Shown here: positions 1-10,589 of the stretch, piece after piece
Layout of the letters: each line of letters begins with the position of its first letter
Numbering within the stretch: position 1 is the stretch's first letter
Assembly: GCF_016808335.1 (NCBI RefSeq)
Contig: NC_053149.1
Coordinates: forward strand, 23,225,238-23,289,237
Direction: 5' to 3'
Source: Panicum virgatum
Lineage: Eukaryota > Streptophyta > Magnoliopsida > Poales > Poaceae
Length of the DNA stretch: 64,000 nt
The notes under the pieces: model-generated
Told to the model about the DNA's origin: nothing
Database searches by the model: none
What the model saw: the letters and a program-made list of their open reading frames with translations, nothing else
Position numbers and translations under genes: made by a program

Positions 1-224
1 GCCCTGCTCAGCTTCGGAGAGTTTTTATCGTATTTGTACTTCGCTTCCACTGTATTAGACATTTTTGTCATTAATGTAATAAATAACATTCGTATTTGCT
101 TTATTATGTCTTTCTCGTGATATGTGCTGTGATATACTGTTCATTCTGTTGTATATACGTGTGACTTGATCCTGGCACGTATATGATTGCTCGGTTTATG
201 TCCTTTTATAAACCGGGTGTTACA
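1..224 (+). repeat. Element A 5' LTR, last 224 bp
   Basis: Aligns without gaps to 8612-8835 of the 3' LTR and ends TGTTACA just before the primer binding site. By hand count there are 7 mismatches (positions 1, 42, 49, 56, 126, 159, 194), all transitions, about 3% divergence. Confidence 0.95.
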
Positions 225-227
225 GAG

Positions 228-239
228 TGGTATCAGAGC
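228..239 (+). other. Primer binding site, initiator tRNA-Met type
   Basis: TGGTATCAGAGC, complementary to the 3' end of initiator tRNA-Met, lies 3 nt after the LTR end. It primes minus-strand cDNA synthesis. Confidence 0.93.
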
Positions 240-796
240 CAGGTTCGACTGTAGGACGAAAGCCTAGATAGAACTGGTCGAGTTTTAAGTCTTCTTCTCT
301 CTCATTCTTGCCTGCTGAAACTATTTTACTATTATACCCCTTGAATTCTATGACTTTTACCCGTCTTGCCTTGATTTCTCTCTCTAAAGAATAGTTTTCG
401 TAGATTTTGGCCTGAATCTGTCATCTGACCACCATGAGTATCAGCTAGGTGACCCTTTATAATAATATGGTAGTACGATCTGCGACGCGTTGTGTTAGTC
501 GAGTCGTGTGTTAAACTCGGCTAAGTTGTGAAAATTGTTTGCTTGTTATTATGCTACATGTTTAATTTGGATTTTTTTAATGATTGCATAGCTTAGTAGT
601 TTAAATTTGTTTAATGAAAATCAGTATTAAGTTAAAGTTAAATAATTAATAAAATGAATTAGATCGTTGGGGGTAAAACTGTCCACTCTATCCTGTCTAC
701 TTTATCATGTCTATGTCTTTCTTGCAGAAAAATATCGTATCCATCTGAATTTATTTCTGCAGTATCCTTACTCATGAAATCTTTTGTCCAAATCAA
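240..796 (+). other. Element A untranslated leader
   Basis: A stretch of 557 bp between primer site and gag, AT-rich, without a convincing reading frame. Closely similar sequence precedes gag in element C (62374-62932), so it belongs to the element. Confidence 0.8.
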
Positions 797-2019
797 ATGG
801 TGAACACCAGGCGTGGTTCTGACCAGCAGGGGCAGAACAACCAGGGGCAGAACAACCAGGGTACTGGGATCCCGATGCCTCTGCCTCTGACCCCGGAGCA
901 GTACTTCCAGCTCCAGATGCAGATGATGGCTACCCTGAACAACACTGTTCAGGCACTTCAGCAGTCTCACACTAAGCCTCCGCCTCCACCGCTGCAGCCC
1001 CGCGACAGGCGTGCCGAGTTCCTGAGGGGTCACCCTCCGACGTTTTCTCACACGTCCGACCCTCTTCAGGCTGATGACTGGCTCCGTGCAGTGGAGCGCC
1101 AGCTGGACATCGCCTAGTGCGATGATCGGGAGCGAGTCTTGTACGCAGCAGGACAGCTGCGAGGGGCAGCTTTGGACTGGTGGGAGTCCCACCCAGTTCC
1201 GGACTGCGAGGCTCTCACCTGGCTCCAGTTCCGCGAGCGGTTCCGCAGCCACAACGTCCCGGCGGGCGTTATGAAGATGAAGCAGAAGGAGTTCCTTGCA
1301 CTGAAGCAGGTAATCACAGATATAATCATTCAGTGTTTCCTTTTGAGCTAATACCCCCTTGTTCTATCTTTCTGAGTCATGAATTAATCCTTCGATATAT
1401 ATATCTGTCTTTTTCACTTCATGGGACTATGACGGTCATGGAGTATCGTGATCATTTTCTGCAGCTTGCTCGCTACGCCCCTGCCGATGTTGCGGAGGAC
1501 CGCAAGAAGCAGGAGCACTTCATGGAGGGTCTTGAGGACTACCTCCAGTATGCGCTGCTCAACCTCCGCTTCAACAACTTCAACTATCTGGTTGACAGCG
1601 CGCTCAACACTGAGCGCAAGCACTTAGAGATGGAGGACAAGAAGAGGAAGATTGTCCCCGTTGCTTCCGGCAGCAACACTCGTCCTCGCCTCCAGCCGCC
1701 CCAGCAGTACCAGCAGCAGTAGTACCAGCCTCCCCAGCAGTACCAGCAGAGGCCGCAGCAGTACCCGCCTCGACAGCAGCAGCAGGCATGTCAGGGCCCG
1801 AGGTTACCGGCACCTCCGGCTCGTGCTGCTCCACTAGCGCCGCCAGCACCTTAGGCTCCACGGCAGGCAGCTCCTCCTGCCGGACATCAGGCTCAGGGAC
1901 CCCCTCGCACCTACTATCACTGCGGCCAGCCGGGGCACTACGCCAACACTTGCCCCCGGAAGGCGCAGGCGGGACAGCAGGGGCGCCCAGCTCAGCCCAG
2001 GGCACCACTTCAGGGCAGA
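797..2019 (+). pseudogene. gag: Tekay gag, broken
   Basis: Gag forms the nucleocapsid particle. The ATG at 797 opens a Q/N-rich N-terminus followed by the retrotransposon-gag fold (the ADDWLRAVERQLDIA region, then a WW pair and FRERFRSHNVP), a Q/P-rich linker, and a zinc knuckle at 1912-1959. The same ATG starts gag in element C. TAG stops interrupt it at 1115-1117, 1720-1722 and 1852-1854, and a 113-bp intron-like segment (1310-1422) separates the two halves, which otherwise lie in different frames. In the zinc knuckle the first cysteine codon reads TAC (1912-1914), so Tyr replaces Cys. The frame then runs directly into protease. Confidence 0.9.
1310..1422 (+). other. Candidate intron inside gag
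   Basis: The conserved gag coding sequence is interrupted after CAG (1307-1309) by GTAATC and resumes at GGGACT (1423). The segment is 113 bp, not a multiple of three, contains stops, and ends with a pyrimidine-rich run CTGTCTTTTTCACTTCAT. A GT donor plus pyrimidine tract looks like a spliceosomal intron; the terminal AT would be a one-base change from AG. Element C has the same donor at 63450. A small non-intronic insertion is the alternative. Confidence 0.6.
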
Positions 2020-3216
2020 GTGAACCACGTGACGGCCGAGTCAGCGGCCGAGGCTCCCAACGTGGTTATTGGTACGTTCATGGTCAATTCATATCCAGCT
2101 ACAGTGCTTTTCGATACTGGTGCTATGCATTCCTTCATTACTCAGTCTTTTGTCGAGCAACATGGTATTCGTACTAGCACATTAAAGAGGTGCATGTTAG
2201 TATCTTCACCGGGAGGACAGATGAGATCTCATACTTTCTACCCCAGAGTTAGTGTATCCTTGAGGGGAGTAGATTTTAGTATAGATCTGATGGTGCTAGA
2301 CACCAAGGGCATCGATGTCATTCTGGGGATGGAGACTCTTGCTAAGTGGGGAGTCCTGATAGATTGTGCTCAGAGGACAGTCTTATTGTCGGCTTCCAGT
2401 GGTCAGGAGGTTACTATCAGTGCAGTGGAACCTTCTGGATTTCTTCATCAGATGGAAGCTAGACCCATGGATGGTATTCGCGTGGTGTCTGAATTCCCGG
2501 ATGTCTTTCCGGATGATTTGCTAGGTATGCCGCCTGAACGCGACATTGAGTTTTCTATTGATCTCTTGCCTGGCATAGCTCCAATTGCAAAGCGGCCCTA
2601 CCGCATGGCACCTATAGAGCATGAGGAAGTTAAGAAGACAATTGATGAGTTGCTAGCCAAGGGCTATATCCGTCGCAGCTTCTCTCCTTGGGCTTTTCCA
2701 TTGTTGCTGGTAGATAAGAAGGATGGCTCGAAGAGAATGTGTGTCGATTATCGGGAGCTGAATGCAGTTACCATCAAGAACAAGCATCCACTGCCCTGTA
2801 TTGAGGATCTCTTCGATCTGCTTCGAGGTGCTCGTATATTCTCGAAGATTAATCTGCGTTCGGGTTATTTTCAGCTGAGGATTCGTCCTGGGGATATTCC
2901 GAAGACGGCATTCACTTGCAAGTATGGGCTATATGAGTATACGGTCATGTCCTTCGGCTTGACTAATGCCCCGGCTTTCTTCATGCATCTGATAAACATG
3001 GTTTTCATGGATTATCTAGATGTCTTCGTGGTGATCTTCATTGATGATATTCTGATCTTCTCCAAGACAGAGGAAGAGCATGAAGAGCATCTGAGGCTCG
3101 TGTTGCAGAGATTGAGAGAGCATCAGCTATATGCTAAGTTCAGCAAGTACGAGTTCTGGATTGACGAGGTTCCATTCCTCGGTCATGTTATCTCTCAGGG
3201 AGGCATTGCTTATTGA
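2020..3216 (+). pseudogene. pol: Tekay aspartic protease and reverse transcriptase
   Basis: The protease active site is [10 protein letters not shown] with the catalytic GAT at 2113-2115, and [11 protein letters not shown] follows. RT begins around 2490 ([11 protein letters not shown]), with [16 protein letters not shown] near 2720 and the catalytic FIDD box near 3037-3048, in place of the usual YVDD or YIDD. RT copies the element RNA into cDNA. The frame ends in TGA at 3214-3216 because of an apparent one-base insertion near 3208-3212. The homologous sequence continues in the next frame. Confidence 0.93.
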
Positions 3217-3958
3217 TCCGAGCAAGGTGAAGGATGTGCTCGAGTGGGAGACACCGTAGACAGTGAAGGAAGTCAGATCATTCCTGGGCTTAGCTGGATA
3301 TTATTGGAGGTTCATTGAGAATTTCTCCAAGATCGCGAAGCCTTTGACTTCCTTATTAGAGAAGAATGCGGCATTCGTATGGACAGATGAGCGTCAGATG
3401 GCCTTTGATGAGTTGAAGAAGAAGTTGACTACGGCGCCAGTTCTTACTCTGCCAGACCAGAGCAAGAGGTTCACGGTGTACTGTGATGCTTCGAAGGATG
3501 GTCTTGGTTGTGTTCTGATGCAGGAGGGCAGAGTGATTGCTTATGCTTCACGGCAGTTACGTCGGCATGAGCTGAATTATCCCACTCATGATCTTGAGTT
3601 AGCCGTAGTCGTGCATGCTCTGAAGATTTGGAGGCATTACTTGTATGAGCAGCAGTGTGATATCTACACTGATCACAAGAGCCTCAAGTACATTTTCACG
3701 CAGAATGAGCTGAACATGCGGCAGAGAAGATGGTTAGAGTTGGTCAAGGACTATGACCTAGAGATTCACTATCATCCAGGTAAGGCTAATGTTGTGGAAG
3801 ATGCTCTGAGTCGAAGAAGCTATGTCAACATGGCCGTTGCTTTCCAGATGCCTCCAGAGTTATGCGAGGAGTTTGGGCAGTTGAGTCTGGGCTTCTTGCA
3901 TCATACTTTGAGTGCAGCATTCGAGGCAGTACCCACTCTAGAGGCAGAGATCAGGTAG
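3217..3958 (+). pseudogene. pol: RT thumb and RNase H of element A
   Basis: Continues the polyprotein after the frameshift. [22 protein letters not shown] is the RT connection, and RNase H shows [13 protein letters not shown] (aspartate near 3484), a [17 protein letters not shown] helix and TDHKSLKYI. RNase H degrades the RNA strand of the hybrid. It ends with [23 protein letters not shown], the usual RNase H/integrase border. In-frame TAG codons occur at 3257-3259 and 3956-3958. Confidence 0.92.
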
Positions 3959-5377
3959 CATCAGAAGGAAGATGAGAAGCTGCAGGAGATTCGTGACTTG
4001 CTCAAGAAGGGCAAGGCTCCACACTTCAGAGAGGATGATCAGGGTACCTTGTGGTACAAGAACCGGATCTGCGTGCCGGATGTGAATGATCTCCAAAAGT
4101 TGATTCTGAGTGAGGCCCATGATACAGCTTACTCTATTCATCCGGGCAGCACGAAGATGTATTATGATCTGAAGGAATGTTTCTGGTGGTATGGTATGAA
4201 GCGTTCAGTGGCAGAGTACGTGGCTATTTGTGACACCTGTCAGCGTGTCAAGGCTGAGCATCAGAGGCCAGCAGGTCTGTTATAGCCTTTGAAGATTCCA
4301 GAGTAGAAATGGGAGGAAATCACTATGGACTTCATTGTTGGATTGCCTCGTACTCAGAAAGGGTACAACTCCATATGGGTAGTAGTGGATCGTCTGACGA
4401 AGGTTGCTCACTTTATTCCAGTGAACACTACTTACTCTGGTGCTAGACTTGCAGAGTTGTACATCTCTCGGATTGTCTGCTTGCATGGTGTGCCCAAGAA
4501 GATTATATCAGATAGAGGGTCTCAGTTCACTTCACGGTTCTGGGAGCAGCTCCATGATTCGTTGGATACGAAGCTGCGTTTCAGCACCGCCTATCATCCT
4601 CAGACAGATGGGCAGACAGAGAGAACCAACCAAGTGTTGGAGGATATGCTGAGAGCTTGTGCTATTCAGTATGGTACTAGTTGGGATAAGTGCCTGTCGT
4701 ATGCTGAGTTCTCCTACAACAACAGCTACCAGGCCAACCTGAAGAAGTCCCCCTTTGAGGCATTGTATGGCAGGAAGTGCAGGACTCCTCTCTATTGGGA
4801 TCAGATTGGTGAGAAGAAGCTCTTTGGCCCTGATATCATAGAAGATGCAGAGCAGATGGTTCAGGCTATGCGAGAAAATCTGAGGATTGCACAGAGCAGG
4901 CAAAAGAGCTATGCAGATGGCAAACGGAGAGACCTGACTTTCAGTGTTGGTGATCATGTATACCTGAAGGTGTCTCCGATGAGAGGAATCCGCAGGTTTA
5001 ATATCAAGGGGAAGTTAGCACCTCGGTATGTTGGTCCATTCAAAGTGCTAGAGAGGAAAGGCGAAGTTGCTTATCGCCTGGAGTTGCCCACCAGCCTCTC
5101 AGGAGTTCACGATGTCTTCCATATATCTCAGCTGAAGAGGTGTCTGCGAGTACCCGAGGAGCAGGCACCACTGGATGGAGTAGATGTGCAAGAAGATCTG
5201 ACTTATACTGAGCATCCGGTGAAGATTCTGGAGACATCAGAAAGGGTTACACGGAACAAGCGCATCAAGATGTGCAGAGTTCAGTGGAGTCACCACAGTG
5301 AAGCTGAGGCTACATGGGAGCGAGAAGATGAGCTGAGGAAGACCTATCCAGATCTCTTTGCTAGCCAGCCCAGCTAA
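3959..5377 (+). pseudogene. pol: Integrase with C-terminal chromodomain
   Basis: An HHCC zinc finger lies around 4130-4255 (HPGSTKMYYDL ... CDTCQRVKA). The DDE core starts near 4325 (MDFIVGLPRT), with ISDRGSQFTSRFW and HPQTDGQTERTNQ marking the second acidic residue and the glutamate. The C-terminal domain contains GPFKVLERKG and YRLELP. Residues translated from about 5210-5370 form a chromodomain (HPVKILETSE ... VQWSHHSEAEATWERED), which in this family steers insertion to heterochromatin. TAG stops interrupt at 4283-4285 and 4304-4306; the natural stop is TAA at 5375-5377. Confidence 0.93.
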
Positions 5378-5401
5378 ATCTCGGGGACGAGATTTCTTTA
5401 A

Positions 5402-5413
5402 CGGGGTAGGGTC
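5402..5413 (+). other. Polypurine tract of element A
   Basis: GGGGTAGGG lies directly before the LTR start TGTAGCACCC and would prime plus-strand DNA. Confidence 0.75.
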
Positions 5414-6062
5414 TGTAGCACCCAAATTTAAATTTCAGCATTTTATTAATAAATTTAATTGGTTTATTTAATTTTCTAAGGTTTTTATGTCTAGCCTTGC
5501 ATTTAATCTAACTTTTGTTCCCTAAGTAATTAAAATTTATCATAGGGTTAAAAATGTTTGTTGCATTCATGCTGGAGCATCTCTTTTATTTGTTTGAGTG
5601 TTAGTGTTGAATTCAAATTGAATTTGAATTCAAATAGGTTTGAGGTGTTTAGAAATAGAATAGAGAAGTGAAAAGAGAAAGAAACTAAACCAAACCCAGC
5701 CCACAGCCCATCCGGCCCAAAACTCCCTGGGCCTTTTCCCTTCACTCCCCCACACGGCCCACTCTCTTTTACCTTCCCCCGGGTCCAGCCCGATCCCTCC
5801 TCCTTTTCCGCTCGGCCAGCCCAGCACACGGCCCGCTCCTCCCTCACCCCGTGCTCGTTCCGCGCCAGAAGATCAGCAAGCCAGCGTCCGTGTCCCCCCT
5901 AACTCCGCCCGCACCGCGCGCGCCCCGCCCGCTGACCCGTGGGCCCCGACTGCCAGCTCCAACCCTTCCGCAGCGCAAAGACCCCGCCCCCCCTGGCCGA
6001 GATCCCCGGCCACGATCCTGGCGAACCTTCCATCCCAAGCGCGCATGCCAAGGCGCCCCGCT

Positions 6063-6075
6063 GCCCTACAAATAG
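6063..6075 (+). promoter_or_regulatory. TATA-like element of the Tekay LTR
   Basis: CTACAAATAGG lies where sister LTRs have TTTTAAA (60507-60513 plus; 20618-20624 minus), each after a GC-rich stretch. Transcription would start about 30 bp downstream, leaving roughly 2.7 kb of LTR within the transcript. Confidence 0.5.
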
Positions 6076-7392
6076 GAACCCTGTGCCGCCACCGAGACAC
6101 CCTAGTTCCGCCCACACCCCTATGCTCTGCCGCACAGACTTCTCGGCGCCACCGCGAACCAACCACGCCACGGCCTCCCAGCCTCGGCCAACCCCCACTG
6201 GAGCTCCGCCCCGCACCCAAGACCAAGCCCGAGCTCGCTTGCCCCGGTTAGAGCCGCACCTGCGCCGAATTTTGGCCCGACACCGCCACCGGTAAGTTGT
6301 TCCGCCGGTGCAATTTCACGCCGCCGTTGATGCTCCGGCCGCCCTGATCCCAGTGTACACCTTCGCAGCAACATCAAGAGCCGACCCGAGGGGACCAGAA
6401 GCCTGGGGCACCATTGCATCGTCTCCGTCCCCGAGCACGGCCACCACTCCGCCGTCAGTCGTCGTCGCCGGTCGTCCTGTGCTGTGACTCCGCCCAACCA
6501 AGACCCTCGGTGAGCACAAGCACGACCCCTTTTCCTTTTGCACTTGTTGTCTTAGACTGTAGGCCGCATCCGAGCCCGGAACACACCACCCCCGGCGAGC
6601 GCCATGGCCCAGCACCGCCCCCGCCGTCGCAGCTGCGTCCCAATGCCTCCCCAAACCTGGCTTAACCCCCCAGTGGATTACGCGTGATGCGTACTACCTC
6701 CCAGGCCAAACCGCAGGCCAAAACAAGCCCCGTAACGCCGGATTCGACGAACTCCGGCGAGTTTCACGCCGCGCTGCCGCGGAACAGAGTCGCCGGCGAC
6801 CTACCGCCGCCGCTCGCGCGCCCAACCACTCCTGTCAGTTAGATCTGAGATCAACGCGCCTGATTAGAAGACACGTACCCCTTCGCCCGGAGCCGACGGA
6901 TCACGATCCAATGGCCCAAATCTAAACTTACCGCTTTGGCCTGTAACTTTTGCTAAAGAGACCCTGCCCTTTATGGATATCAACCCGCCATCCATCTGTA
7001 TACAAAACTAATTACAGTTAGGCCCCGGTTTTTACCAAAACCCCCCTAACCTTCCTAGTTTTAGCGCCCGCAGTCCAGAGACCTTGGTTTTGCACGTTAG
7101 CCCCTGGATCTAGCCGTTAATTACGTTTTAGTCCTCGGTTTTGCCCAAAAACCCCCTGGAACTCTAGTTTTCTTACAAATAGGTCCCTGGAACTTGTTTT
7201 TGGCCTAGATTTTGCGTTTTAGCTCCGTTTTAGGCGTTCTTTATGTCCACGCGATCATTGTAACGCGTAGAATAGTTTTAGACTAGTTTAGTGTGCTGTT
7301 TTTATGTACTGATGTACTGTTTCTTAGTTTTTGCTATTGTTTGCATGTATGTTTATGTTGTGCCTTGTTTTTGGCCATGTGTTCGTGAGTAG

Positions 7393-7482
7393 ACGTTGAT
7401 CCATCCGAGGAGCCCCAGTACCAGTACCCGGAGCAGCCATCTTCTGACCAGTTTGAGCAGCAGCAGGAGCAGTATGAGGAAG
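7393..7482 (+). other. Exon-like segment 1 inside Tekay LTR
   Basis: It follows an acceptor-like GTGAGTAG and ends at AAG followed by GCAAGT, the consensus of a GC-AG intron donor. The 90 nt read in one frame (2 nt, 29 codons, 1 nt) as an acidic, Q/Y/E-rich peptide beginning VDPSEEPQYQYPEQ. Copies at 61739-61828 and 19340-19429 (minus) have exactly the same length and frame. No database family is recognised. Confidence 0.5.
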
Positions 7483-8524
7483 GCAAGTATAACATGAACA
7501 ACCTATCACTTTTAAATACATTTTCATACTGCATTTTAATACTGTATGCCTATAAGGACTTTCCTAGCCACTTTATATCCTTTATATATATCCTTTGGGT
7601 TGTATTTTGGTTAGTTGTGCTAGGTGCCGCGCTATAACACATAATGGTCCTTTTTAATTAATTTGATTAATGGTATATGCAACTTAATTCTGAGAGTGGC
7701 CCTCTGTGTGGCTTGAGTGGCTCACGTCTCATTATAAAATGGTTTTGTTAGAAACATAGTTTAGGGGGCCAGCACGGTACTTACTGCTGGGTTGGCCACT
7801 CTCCATAAGGACCGGTTCATAGAGCGACAACCTGGGACAACAGCGCTACCACAAGACTGGAATGGGACGGTCTTGGCTTACTAATTAGGTCTTTTTGGTT
7901 TGGAGTCACTTACCTGCGGGGCAAAGGGTGGTAAGCTTCAATGGTCCCTGCTCCTCCGGCTTGGTCTGTGCTTGGTTTGCGCACCTGTGCTTGTACCCCC
8001 GTGAGGTGGGCCCCATCATCGCCGATCCAACTCTTCGCGGTTACACCTTACCAACGAGATTCTTTGTAACGGCCTCGTAGTGAGTTTGCTAGTCATCTCA
8101 CCTAAGGAAGTGTGATGAACAACTAGCGTAGCTCACGACTTGTGGGTAAAGATGTGCAACCTCTGCAGAGTGTAAAACTGATATACTAGCCGTGCTCACG
8201 GTCATGAGTGGCCCAGATCCTCCTTTTGATTAGTGGGGTTATCTTCCTTTGACGAGGCAGGTTTCCCCGGGTGGCTTGGTTTGGTTTGGTTCTCAGTAGT
8301 TTCTTAATTAATTCTGATTAATTACTATGTAACTGGGTTATTGGTTATTCATCAACTCGTAGTAAATAGCTTTAATAAAATTTTGCCTAGACTTAAAAGC
8401 TAATGCAGTTGAGTCAGCCAACCTTAGAGCCTCATAGTTTGTGTTATACTTGTTGAGTACAAGTTGTGTACTCATTCTTGCCTCTTCTCTACTTTTTCCT
8501 CTTGGATACTCTACTGCTGCTCAG

Positions 8525-8580
8525 TTCCTGCCGACACGAGGGAGTTCGCTCAGCGCTACTAGGACTACGAGGACTTCTAG
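8525..8580 (+). other. Exon-like segment 2 inside Tekay LTR
   Basis: Preceded by a long pyrimidine tract and CTGCTGCTCAG, a strong acceptor. In phase with segment 1 it reads PADTREFAQRY, then an in-frame TAG (8560-8562, CAG in other copies), then DYEDF and a stop. The copies at 17733-17788 and 18236-18291 (minus) are also 56 nt and end in YEDF-stop. Confidence 0.5.
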
Positions 8581-8835
8581 GCATTCGTCTCCCAGTCGAC
8601 GTACCTATGGCACCCTGCTCAGCTTCGGAGAGTTTTTATCGTATTTGTACTTTGCTTCCGCTGTATCAGACATTTTTGTCATTAATGTAATAAATAACAT
8701 TCGTATTTGCTTTATTATGTCTTTCTCGTGATATGTACTGTGATATACTGTTCATTCTGTTGTATATACATGTGACTTGATCCTGGCACGTATATGATTG
8801 CTCGATTTATGTCCTTTTATAAACCGGGTGTTACA

Positions 8836-9307
8836 CTAGAGGTTCATGGCGGAACTACCAAAGGGGGTTCGACTTGCTTTAGAGTACTTCGTCCAAAGGG
8901 GGGCATCGTGACAGGGCGTTGCTTTAAGTAGATGGAGTATCGAAGGATCGGATTGGAGATTTTAGGTTTAAAGATGCTTTTGATTGTGATGCATGACTTA
9001 TTTGCTCGTCAGCTTGAACTACAACTAGATGACGATAGGCCTAGTCATATCTTTGGTTTTGCTATGGTTACGCCTATATTCATAGATGAGATCAACCTTT
9101 ACACATCACTCATATCTATTAAAGGTTTACCCTTTATATGCAATCAATGCTTCATGTTAGGATAGATCCGTTAGATTAGATGGAAAACCCTAGTAAGTTC
9201 ATTGTCGATCCACGGATTGATATACCTTGGTGGAATACTCTAAGGGAAAAGCTACACGAACCGTGCGCTTGCGGTATACAAATCGGGGGCGTTAGTGAAC
9301 GTCAACA
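8836..9307 (+). repeat. Element B 5' LTR, 3' part
   Basis: Ends CGTCAACA, the inverted complement of the LTR start TGTTGGCG at 16137 apart from one base. Its left part lies beyond element A, outside the window. Short frames at 8932-9165 and 9180-9428 resemble no protein I know. Confidence 0.75.
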
Positions 9308-9315
9308 AGCTTTTC

Positions 9316-9333
9316 TGGCGCCGTTGCCGGGGA
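9316..9333 (+). other. Primer binding site, tRNA-Asp type
   Basis: TGGCGCCGTTGCCGGGGA, complementary to the 3' end of tRNA-Asp, the typical Athila primer. The same 18 nt occur at 30366-30383 in element F. Confidence 0.9.
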
Positions 9334-9859
9334 TCGGCAACTCGAACCCTATGGCGATCTATCTAGTTATTTGGACTAACCCTAATTTTTATTATTGCAT
9401 ATACCCTTGTTTTCTTGTTTGTCCTTGAAAGCAGGTGGAAAAAGCTAGACACCAAACTTGGACTTCGAGAAGTCCATAATCCACTTCAACAAATTTGAAC
9501 AATCGGCAACAAGATGATCGAGGAGCCTCGACATGGAACATCGACAACATCCACATCGACATGAAGGCAACAACATCAAGATTCGCTCTTTAGTGGTAGG
9601 TGCTAACTTTTGTTAGTGGGCCAGCATCTGCTATCGAGTCCCCACTCCCCAAAGCAAAAGATGATAAATAAGATACGCCGCCGTGTCAATTAATTTTAAA
9701 GACTAATATTTTTGGGAAGAATCATTTGTTCAAGCAATAGGTATGAAGCATGCCCGTGAAGAAAATCGTGCGATCATCATCATCTATGAAGTGTTACTGT
9801 TGTGATGAGTTTTTCGTCCAAGATCAGAGAAGTACCATGAGCAAATAATAGATTATTTT

Positions 9860-10165
9860 GAAGCTCCATCAAGTCTTCTTTCCAACGGATCAAGAACCAT
9901 CAACTTTGGAAATCCGTGTGAAGAGTTATGGTGAAATCTTTCAACGCTGCGCGTTCTGAAATCACTCTGGACAGATTGCAGCGCCGTAATAAAACAAGCA
10001 TAACTTCTTTATCCGGAGTCCAATTGAGGCAAATATCCTCTTGTTGGAAAGATAATTTGATGCACCTTGCAATGGAGCAGAAGTTCGGTACATGTTCTGA
10101 ACTGGATGAAGGGGAATTCAACGAGGACAGAGGCAGTAGCAACCGACGAAGAAGGTGATGACGAT
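9860..10165 (+). repeat. Element B module copy 1
   Basis: Starts TGAAGCTCCATCAAGTC, then CCAACGGATCAAGAA, GTTATGG, CTGGACAGATTGCAGCG, a CATAACT..CCGGAGTCCAATT box, TTGGAAAGATAATTT, and ends in GAAGAAGGTGATGACGATG. The same order of blocks recurs in three more copies. Confidence 0.7.
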
Positions 10166-10589
10166 GTCAAAGGATGATTGGAAGGCTGTGTACGCAAAAG
10201 ATGATGATTTGAAGTTGACCAAAGCTGGAGGCAACAAGATTAGAAGAACCACGACACCACCTATCTTCTCCAGTGGGATGCTCGATATACTTCTAATCGA
10301 GTGATGCTATTAAGGAAGGAAACCATTCGGATCATCAACACGAAGCACCGGAGCATCTTCCAATCCCGATGCCTTGGGTAGAGCAAGAACAATGGAGAAG
10401 ACACATCATTGAAGCCGTGATATTTGCTGATAATCAATGGCAATGACCTTGAAGGCTAGGGACGCACGACACTACGCTCCAAAGACCACATGATCGAGAT
10501 CATTGACATCTTCGGATGAATTCACAAGAAGATATTGTTCTCATCAATATTCTGCTTGACCTTAGAAGAAAAATACAGTATATTTTTGG

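Larger units (their letters stand above)
1..8835 (+). mobile_element. Element A: Tekay-type Ty3/gypsy chromovirus, 5' LTR cut by window edge
   Basis: The order is LTR end, initiator-tRNA-Met primer site, gag, aspartic protease, RT, RNase H, integrase, C-terminal chromodomain, polypurine tract and a 3.4-kb LTR. Pol order and chromodomain are diagnostic of chromoviruses; the very long LTR points to the Tekay/Del lineage. The right end lies inside the 5' LTR of element B, so A inserted into B; the target duplication would be CTAGA (8836-8840), but its partner is outside the window. Seven in-frame TAG codons and one frameshift make this copy non-autonomous. Confidence 0.93.
5414..8835 (+). repeat. 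Element A 3' LTR (3,422 bp)
   Basis: Runs from TGTAGCACCC to GGGTGTTACA. It has an AT-rich start, a GC-rich segment (about 5690-6900) holding the likely promoter, and a 3' half with exon-like segments at 7393-7482 and 8525-8580. Related LTRs in this window lie at 17026-21280, 17978-21212 (minus), 59415-59829, 59830-62358 and 63514 onward. Many short open frames in the GC-rich part look like compositional noise. Confidence 0.93.

Noticed and set aside
228..239. tRNA-like sequences at 228, 9316, 30366, 39827 and 62362
   Set aside because: They are 12-18-nt primer binding sites complementary to tRNA 3' ends; no cloverleaf is present.
659..1252. Long minus-strand frame (197 codons), with a similar one at 62903-63469
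   Set aside because: Antisense shadow of gag. The GC-rich, Gln- and Pro-rich gag coding sequence leaves the opposite strand open; no splice or promoter signals were seen.
5844..6665. Many overlapping open frames on both strands of the GC-rich LTR part (also 19951-20908, 51323-52197 and 60028-60648)
   Set aside because: High GC content makes stops rare. The frames are Pro/Arg/Gly-rich, differ between LTR copies and do not keep phase.
8932..9428. Two frames of about 80 codons in the 5' LTR and primer region of element B
   Set aside because: One runs across the LTR end and primer site; neither resembles a protein nor has a relative elsewhere in the window.
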